A stretch of 64,000 bases of DNA from Zantedeschia hybrid cultivar. Taxonomy: Eukaryota; Streptophyta; Magnoliopsida; Alismatales; Araceae. Made by a program: the position numbers and the translations under genes. Of the stretch, positions 49,701 through 58,809 are shown in pieces (within the stretch, counting starts at the first letter, position 1; each line of letters begins with the position of its first letter). The DNA lies in NCBI GenBank assembly GCA_030544215.1, contig JARZZO010000008.1, positions 21,282,614-21,346,613 of the forward strand, written 5' to 3'. The notes below the pieces were generated by a model. That model saw only the letters and a program-made list of their open reading frames with translations, searched no databases and was not told where the DNA came from.

Positions 49701-52700
49701 GAGTTTGGGATTAGCCCTCAGGGAGTTCGAAACTTCGGATCAAGCGAAGATCCGAGTGTATGACCTCTCTCCACTGACCTCGATCAGTGTTAATTACGTC
49801 GAGCAACCACTCGATAACCCTTGATTAACCGTCCGTTGATGCCCTTATAACATGCAACATTGCTACTACATGCAACACATGCATATGAAGATATATTTTA
49901 GGTTAAGTTCTTGACCTCACCCAAGTTTAGGATGGGTTTATAATTGATTGGGAGACTTTTTAAAAGGTTTTGAATTGACTCCGAGTTATCTGGATTGATT
50001 CCAAGTATTTTAGACTCATAATGGTATTTTTGTAATTATGCCAAGTTGGAGGGTATAGGGGTATTATGGTCACTTTAGTGTGTGAAGTGAGTTTTAATGA
50101 TTTAGGAAGGTTTCAAAATCTTAGGAGATATTTTAGAGTTATTTTAAGTGTGTTTGGGTTGTAAGGGTATTTTGGTAATTTTATTTGGAATTGGATTTTT
50201 AGACTTAAAGTCTATTTTTGGGTATTTTTGTAATTAGGTTGCATTAGGGTCATTATGGTCATTTTAAGTTTTTTAATATTTTAGGGAAACTTGAAAACCC
50301 TTAGGATGTATTTTAGGATCATTTTAGACATACTTAAGTTATAGGGGTATTTTGGTAATTTTACCTTAAATCTGGTTTATTAGACATAAGAGTCTACTTT
50401 ATATTTTTCTGAGATTTTTTACTTATTTTTATCATATTGAGGGTATTTTGGTAATTTTACCCATCTTATTAGGATTTGGAGGATATTTTGGGTATAAGAG
50501 AGGTTTTGATATTTTTTAAGGATTTTCTGTGATTTTTACAGATTTTTATCATGGATGGGGGTATTTTTGTAATTTCTATTAAGTTCTGGAGGCATTTTGG
50601 TCATTTCGGAAATTTTATATGTTTTCAGATTTGGTTCTCTATTTTTTACTGGTTTTTACTGAATTTTACTGATTTTTTTTATCAATTTTACTGATTTTTA
50701 TTAATTAATTAAATATATGAAGGATATTTAAGTCATGTTTTTTGATTTATATAATTTTCAGATTTGGTTTTCTGATTTTTACTGAGTATTACTGGTTTTT
50801 ACAGAATTTTTCTGATTTTTATATTGATTTTATTGATTTTATATAATTTTCACAGATTTTATTAATTAATTAAGCATGAAGGATATTTAAGTCATTTTTT
50901 AACTTAAGTATATTATTTTATGCTTCAATGTTTCATTATTGAGTTTTGATTATGAGTCTATGATTAGTTATGTATCAGGTGAGGCCAAGGATATTTTAGA
51001 ATATTTAATTATATACTTATGTATTTTAATTAGTTATTAAATTAATTAATAAATTAATTATATATGTGAAAACATAATAACATAATGTTACTTAAGTAAT
51101 AGATTTATGAACACACATGCACACGTATGTGCTCAAAGAACAATATTGGTATTTTATTCATCATTTCGGCATAATTCCGTCTTATAGAATGACGATTTTA
51201 CAACATAAATTTGGCAGAACTTCTCCTTGGGAAATTTTTTTTTAGGAAGAGAGCCATCCGAGAAAATATCTCCTCCAAACGCATCAAACCCGTGCAAAAG
51301 CACTTGGTTTGGTCTTCAAATGGGCAGATTTTCCCCTAGGAAATTTTGGGTCAAGGAGGCATGCCTTCATCTTACCTCTTAGAGGGTATTTATAGACTTT
51401 GAAAGCCTTAACCGGTGGGGGGTGCCGCCGGAGATTTTTTGAGGTGGGGGGATACTGGTGAGGACACCCGCGCTCGAACCCGGTTCGACCCGACCCGTGT
51501 CTACAGACGGAGGAGGACGTCAGCGGCGATTCCAGCCTCGTTGTGCCTCGATGATGGTGCATTTGAAGATTGATGTGTTTTTATATGGTTATGGAACATT
51601 TGGCACATTTGTAAGGCCCGTTATGAGGCCCATTTATCCGTTTCTAATTTTAGTATTTAACTGCACGAATTTCCTGTATTTATTAAGAGGTAGGGTCGTA
51701 ATTGTCAGTTGTTTCATTAGGAGGTTGTTAGGGTTTCTTTATTCTATTTATAGTAATGTAGCATCCCTTTGGAGGGCATTGAGGAATAAACAATGAAGAA
51801 AATTTTTGCTCAGCCGCCATAGCTCTGCGCGTGTGTGCGTTGGGTGTGACGATCCCTCCCTTCCCCGTTGTCTTCTTCCCCTTCCTTGTGCTCTACCTTC
51901 TCTCTCCCCTCCCTCCCTGTCTTCTTCCTCTCTCTCTGCGCTCCGCTCACCCCACGCACAGCTCCGTCCCATAAGAACCCGCCGCGCCGGTTCGTGCCAC
52001 GACCAGCACGCCAGGGCCTTCCAGTTCGTGGACCCCTCGCCACACCCCGACGTCACTGAGCCCGCGCGCCAGGCCACGCCGGCCAGCCTCCACCGCCCCA
52101 CGCGGGCCCCAGCGAGCCCACCTGCGAGCCGCCCGCCAGTTTGCGACGAAGGCCTGGACAGGCCCTCCTCGCCGGACCCCGCTACCCCGCGAACCCGACG
52201 GGGTCTGCCCGGGGCCTCCATGCTACCCCCGCTCCCCTCGGCCTTGACGAGCGCTCCCCGCCAACCCAGTAGTCCTCTCGCGAGCCCCCCCCCCCCTCTG
52301 TCGCGTGACACGCGTTCTGGTCGGGCCCCGACGAGCTCCCTCCGGCAGCACGCAGGCTCCAGACGGCACCCCGCGACCTCCGTCCCGCTGCACACAGACC
52401 TCGACCGGTCTCCCCGCGTGCCCCCTTCCCCGCTGCACGCGGGTCCGAGACGGACCTCCCCGCGGGTGCTCTCCCCGCCAGTATCAACTCCATCCCCGCA
52501 AGCCACGTGGTGTTCGGCGCTGTTCCTAGTCGGGCCCCTCTCGACCGTCAAAGCTCCGCCGCCAAGCTCCCTGTCCACGCTATTATAGCGCGAGCATCTT
52601 GTCGTTTATGTTACCACAGACAGAGTATACGCGTCCGGGAACCATGGGGTAATGCTAGCCAACGATCCTCCTAGTGTCAAGAGCCGGACCGAGTGTTACG

Positions 52701-55700
52701 GGATTGCAGCGTAGCATGTGGATACACGTCGTTCGAATTCGGAACCCCACTCGACAGTGGGACGGTTAGCATTGAATGACCTCATCTCTCTCGATCTGTC
52801 GTTTATTGTATGATTATATTTGCTCCCGTGCACGTGATTTAGGATGTCTAGCCACTTAATCATTATCATTGCCGGATTGTGAGTGTGAGATCCGTCCTGA
52901 AGCACTATTTGAGTATTTTGAATGCGTTGATGTTGCCCTAGTAGTTGGTGGTTCTCACTATCGTCGATCCTGTCTATTTTATCACTGAGAGTGGACGATT
53001 TTCGAGTTTTGTGCGACTTGCGTTGCGTAATTACATTCATGGAAACATGGAGAATTTGGTGAGTATATGCCATTCACGTACACTACTCTTGCTGATTTCG
53101 GATCGTGACACGAGTTCGGAGTCGTTTCCGTAGTCGTCCCACGTCAGATACCCACCGGCAACCCAAGTGAGAGAGAGTGAGAGAGGGATTAGAGAGGAGG
53201 GGGGAAAACCGGTGGGCTCCCCCACCGGTTCCTAACCGGTGGTGGGTGCCACTGGTTGGACCCCCACCGGTTTGGGAATCGATTGGGGGGGGGGTTCTCC
53301 TCCCCCCCTTCTTTATTAAAAAAAGGGCCCAACAGAACTCCACCATTGTCGGTCACTTGAGATTGAATTCACAGTGGCCGACATCCCTTCTACCTACAAT
53401 TTTATACTCGGGAGAGAGTCTATAAGATGATTCAAGGCAGTCTCGTCAAGCTAGCACCAAAAGTTGAAGTTCCGATCAAAAAAGGAATCGGCAAGACTCA
53501 GGGGAACCAGTATGTCTCTCGACAGACGTATCTTGCAGCAACCAACACCCAATTGAAGAAGCATGTTATCCCTATTTAGTAGCTAGGACTTCATTTGAGG
53601 CTACATTTTTGAAAAATAGCTCTTATAGTAGATAGAAGTTGTTCAAGATACTTTTATGAATGATGTTTCTTAAATAGAATCCCCCTTCTTTTCTTCTTTT
53701 ACATGATAATTTTTGTAAGGAACATTCCCAGCTCTTAACTTGCATACTCACTCTTACCAACTATAGTAAAAGTTGGGGCAACTAGGACCAACTCCGATGA
53801 TGACTTCCCCTTGCCGAGCCTTGCCTCGTAGGGAAGGGGCAACTTACCCTCAGATAGGACTAAACTCGCTCGACTTTCCTCTTCCTTGCCTTGCCTCGCA
53901 GGAAAGGGACTCCCCACCCTCAGATGGGATTAAATTCCTTCAACTTCTTTCTGTCGAGTCTCGCATTGTAGGGAAGGAACTCCCGACCCTCAGATGAGAC
54001 TAAACTCGCTCAACTTTCCCCTGTCTCGCCTCGCCTCACAAGTAGGGATGTAAAAAGATACATGTTGGGTCGAATATTGGGTCTATTCTTATCCTTATCC
54101 TTTTAGCAATATCTTATCCTTATCCTTTGAGAAATATGCGTATCCTTATTCTTATCTTTTAAAATTATCGGAAACGAATACCTAAATGTTAAACTATCAA
54201 ACAATACTATGCGTTAACATAAGCTTAATCTTCTATTACTTTTAGAGGGAACAAAGGAATACTACTTTCAAAATATACATAGATATAAGTTCTTTCTAAG
54301 TAGTTCTTATAAATTTACTTGTAAATCACGTGACATTTGTGAACATGAACCTTGCAAACTAGTGAATGAGGGAGAGAACGAATTAAAACAATGGCATGGA
54401 CAATAAGATATCTAACTATGTAGGTATGATTGGAGATTTCATTTAGAAAAATTAGATTTTAAATAAGATATAATCAATAGCTAAGATAAGTGAAAGAAAA
54501 TGGATGTATACTCAGATAATCGGACTCAGAAAAAGCTATATCCTTTTCCTTATCTAAATCATTCGGATTCGGATAGTATCCTTATCCTTATCTTTTAAAT
54601 TGTATTCTTTTATGACCTTTAAGCTTCGGAAACAGACGGATAAACAGATTTTTGGATACCATTTACATCCCTAGTCGTGAGTAGACGTGATTCCGTACGT
54701 CACGTCGGCTCGGTCTTCCCGCTTTGTTTTCGGTAATCATTCCCCCCTAGTGCAGCTCGTCACTTCGTCTTTCAAGAGGCACCCTCCTTGGGAAGTGTCG
54801 AACCGCCACTGCCAAGGGGCTTACCTATAATAGGTGAGGCAGATGCCCTCTTGGAGGACCCTCATAGATTCATCCTTCTTCCCTGCAAGTCGGCGTGCTG
54901 CAAAGCCTTCCCTCCTCTCCTCTCTTCCTCGCACCTTCGTTGTAATAGCACGCCACACGGCGAAGGACATGCTATACGCCTCAGCAATGGAGGAAGGCTG
55001 CGCGGCGCTGGAGGCCACGCAAGCCACGGCGGGACTCCTGGCGAACCTCCGAACTTCCTACCAGATCTCCGAAGAGTACACCCTTGTAATGCCGTCGGAG
55101 AGGGAGCGAATATTTTCGGGGCGGCGTCGTACCTTCATGGCGTACGAGGCCATGTTTGAGGCAGGCTTTAGACTGCCAATTCATCCTTTCGTAGAGGAGT
55201 TGCCAAACTTTCTCCAGGTCGTTCCTCCTTTAACAGTTAATATGATCACTTTGTCTAACCTACATTTCACTTAACTAAAGAGAAAAATGTCACCAGCTCT
55301 TGTCAGCTCGCTTTATTTCACAGATTAAAAATGGATCGGGTCAAACAAAATAGCTGACTGAAATTGGTGACGCCCTTTCTGGCTATTTTCCTGTCTGGAT
55401 GAGATTAGGATCAGCCCATGTGATCCTAATCCCTTTGCAGGTTTTAAATTCATGCTCTATTTCATACTTATCGTGATGAAGCTAAGATGTAGGATGCGAC
55501 AAATTCTCTCATTTATTCTTACTCGTTTCTAATGTTAGTTAGTGCCATACAAAAGTTTTGACATAGTTCCAAACTTTTCTTCAGGAGGCATCACCTTTAG
55601 GGATTCTTTGCGTTCAAGCTTGGATAAACTTATACAAGCACATTATGTTGAGCGTTGCCCAAGGTCTGAGCCCTTCATTTCACCAGCTTCAGAAGATGAA

Positions 55701-58700
55701 ACTTCAACAACAAGAAAACGTGGCGTTAAGTTGAGTGCAGTATGCTTGATCCTTGCTTTTCCTAATGTGTTTGCTTGTATACATGTACCATTGTCCTGTG
55801 CAAAAAAAATAAAAATAAATAACATTATTGCATCTCTTTATGATTGAGTAGTTTCAATGGCCACATGTATATGCTATTTTAAGTTAACTGCAATTGCATC
55901 TTCCATTTCACCTCATAGGTTTAATTACAAACATGGTTTTAAATAGATTGGAGTCGTGGGACAGGCAGGATTCTTGTAGCTTACCCCAAATAAGTGGGGT
56001 ATAAGGCGCATGATGATGATGATGATGAATCGATGATTAGTGTGGCTGTTTCTTTCTGGAGTTGGTATGTGGTTGATTGTATTTCAAATTGAGCAGTTTT
56101 ACTATTTTGTGCCCAGTCCTAGAAGAGGAAGTCACTCTTTAAGTGTCTCCTAATTCTCTTATCTACTGCCTGTGAATCAGAGTGGATTTAGCCTGTCACT
56201 GTTCTTAAACCATGTTCTTCCCAAGCAATACATGCTTCTTGGATTAACCATGCAGGGTCACTATAGTCACATTTTGGCAGATGCTTAATAGGACCAAGAC
56301 TGTTTGGATTGCTGAAAAAAAGTTTATGTTACAGTAGAGAGGGCAAGCACAAGGTGGATGTCCAGTTTAGTCCTATAACAAAATTACAGATGCTGGGATT
56401 ATTTATGGGGATTGGAGGAATGTCGAACATATAGTAGTCTTTTAAAGACAGTGGCTCATCATTACTAAAGCAAGGCCAGGTAAATACAACATTCTTCTTG
56501 GTGGGTGTAGAAAAGAAACATGCAATATTTTCCACTGTTAATTTGAATGTACGACTCCATTATGTGAGCCTGATATGATGGAATAACCTGCGGTGACCGC
56601 TCTTGTCTTTTCTAGTAGACTTATAGCTGATTCTTGCTTGTATCCTGTGTTATGCTCATTACTTTTGATCTCTAATACAATTTCTTCAGTCAAAAGTTGT
56701 GTGCCTTATACCTTACATCTTGCTGACAGCCTTTTGGTTTCATTGTCCAGATCCAATTATGGTTTCATTCTCCAGAGGCAATAACATGTCAAATTTCCAA
56801 GCTATCAGTTGGGAACTTGGGATACATTGGCTCGTGGACTAAAGGGCAACATCTTCACTGTATCTTCTGCCTCCAGCACACCATTTCCACCAGTCCAGTG
56901 CTTCTTCTCTTTTGATTCCATATGAAGAAGCCTCATCCTGCTATGGATCTTCTATAGACCTGCATTTCATCTTGTTCCTCAAATGCAACACAAGGTCATG
57001 TACCCATACCATCTCATTTCATCTCCCTTGGCCTCCAGCCACAGTTGCTTTTTGGTCAAGAGGCCATTGCTGCAGTGCTTGGCCATGCCTGAAGTGATGG
57101 TGCTTATGCCATCATCAGAAGACGCATTGGAGATGGCCAGATCCCCAATTTTTGGCTATTATGAGACAACCATGTGGCTAGGTACCGGCTCAAATGGATA
57201 GGTCCTGTCTTTTGCTAGTAGGCGGTTTGTGCTCCTCACACCTGGGGAATGGTTGCTCTCTCACAGGCAGCCTCCACATGAAACGAAGATTTGCCGTATA
57301 ACTGATCCATACCGGATTGTATCTTCCCAGATACCATGCGGTACGGATCCGACTCAGGCTGCCTCGGTCTGACTCGCTCGAGTCACATGAGTCCAGCTGA
57401 TTCAGTCTTATTTCTGATATTTTTTCAAATTCTTTAATTTTATGAATAATTACGGCATAAATGAACTTTTAACTCCAATGGTTTATTAATGATGATGACT
57501 TTTAAGTCAAATTGAGAAGAAATCTACCCTATTGATCAATATAAAAGTGTAAATTACCTAGTAAATTGGAGAAATGGGTTCAGTTATTTTCCAATATTTT
57601 TCAATTGGATAAAAAGGAGTCAAATTACTTATCAAATCAGAAAAAATGCCTACTTAATAAGATACAAGTCACATTAAGGGTCCATTTTGTTATACCTAAA
57701 ATATAATCAGATGGAAAAGATTTTCTAAATACATTGACAATTCGCAGAAGTGAAAGTTTGGTTTCCTCTATCTCCTTGTACCATGGCCTCCCACCATTCT
57801 TTCTACTTGTTTCTTCTAAACAACCTGTAGGAACTCATCTCTTGGCTTGCTGGATTCTGTCATGTGGGGCAGGACAGTAGTTTGCAATGCTAGATTATTT
57901 TGTGGTTTTAAGTTCCCAATGTATGATAGATCTGGCCATCCTAGTTCATTAGTACAGTGAGACACTAACATGCCTGAACCTGTAAGATTGTTACTTGCAG
58001 TTGCATATACAATTTTTTTTTCCATTTGTTTAAAATTTTGATTTGTTTCTTTTTGTTTGTTCTTTATTTATAAATCGATTTATGAGATAATGAAATGTTG
58101 CCCACCAAGGATAATGTTTTTTGAATGTCATCTACTTATGGAGAATTTTGTGAAAACTAGCTACATATTAAGACTTCTATTTAGGGCTGTAAACGGGTAG
58201 GATACGGATACAGAAACAGGTGTTTCCGTTTTCCGATTCCGATAAGGATAGCCTGTTTCCGTTTCCGATTCCGATAAGATCGGAAAGTGCATTATCCGTT
58301 TCCGTTTCCGATAAAATCGGAAAGTCTATTTTCCGTTTCCGATTTGTTTCCGATTCCGATATCGGAATCGGATATTATTTCCGATAATTTTCGAAAATTA
58401 CTGATTTCCTGATTTATTTGTTTAAAACATATAAAATGAAACCTAAATATAACCAATACATCTTAGTATATTACATAATAATTAATTATATTAGATAATG
58501 ATTAATAAGATTAAAACAATCCTAAGGTTAATATTATTCATAATAATAAATTTAACAACAATCGGAAATCGGAAATCGGAAAGTGGATACGGAAACAGGA
58601 GTTTCTGTTTCCGATTCCGATAGCTTATCGGAAATATCCGATTCCGATAACTATCGGACGGATATTTTTGATCGGAAACGGATATTTTTTTTCGGTAACG

Positions 58701-58762
58701 GATCGGAAAATCGGATAATCGGGTTTCCGTTGACAGCCCTACTTCTATTCATCCCCCCCCCC

Positions 58763-58809
<47 letters not shown>

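Larger units (their letters stand above)
46861..53570 (+). mobile_element. Tat-lineage Ty3/gypsy element remnant in RPC3 intron 4
   Basis: It has a 784-bp LTR (46861-47644, TGATGG...AAATCA), then TTTTGGCGCCGTC at the primer-binding position, a gag region and a retropepsin, all on the plus strand. A solo LTR splits the protease at 49574-53334. After it the protease tail resumes (NSTIVGHLRLNSQ) with IKKGIGKTQGNQYVSRQTYL, like the GVGEVRGDQ..ARECYL block that follows the protease in Tat elements. Reverse transcriptase, integrase and a 3-prime LTR were not found. The right limit is approximate. Confidence 0.72.

Noticed and set aside
51748..52588. Open frames of 260-276 residues on both strands
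   Set aside because: The tract is about 65-70 percent GC and lies in the second solo LTR. Both strands are open, which points to composition rather than coding.
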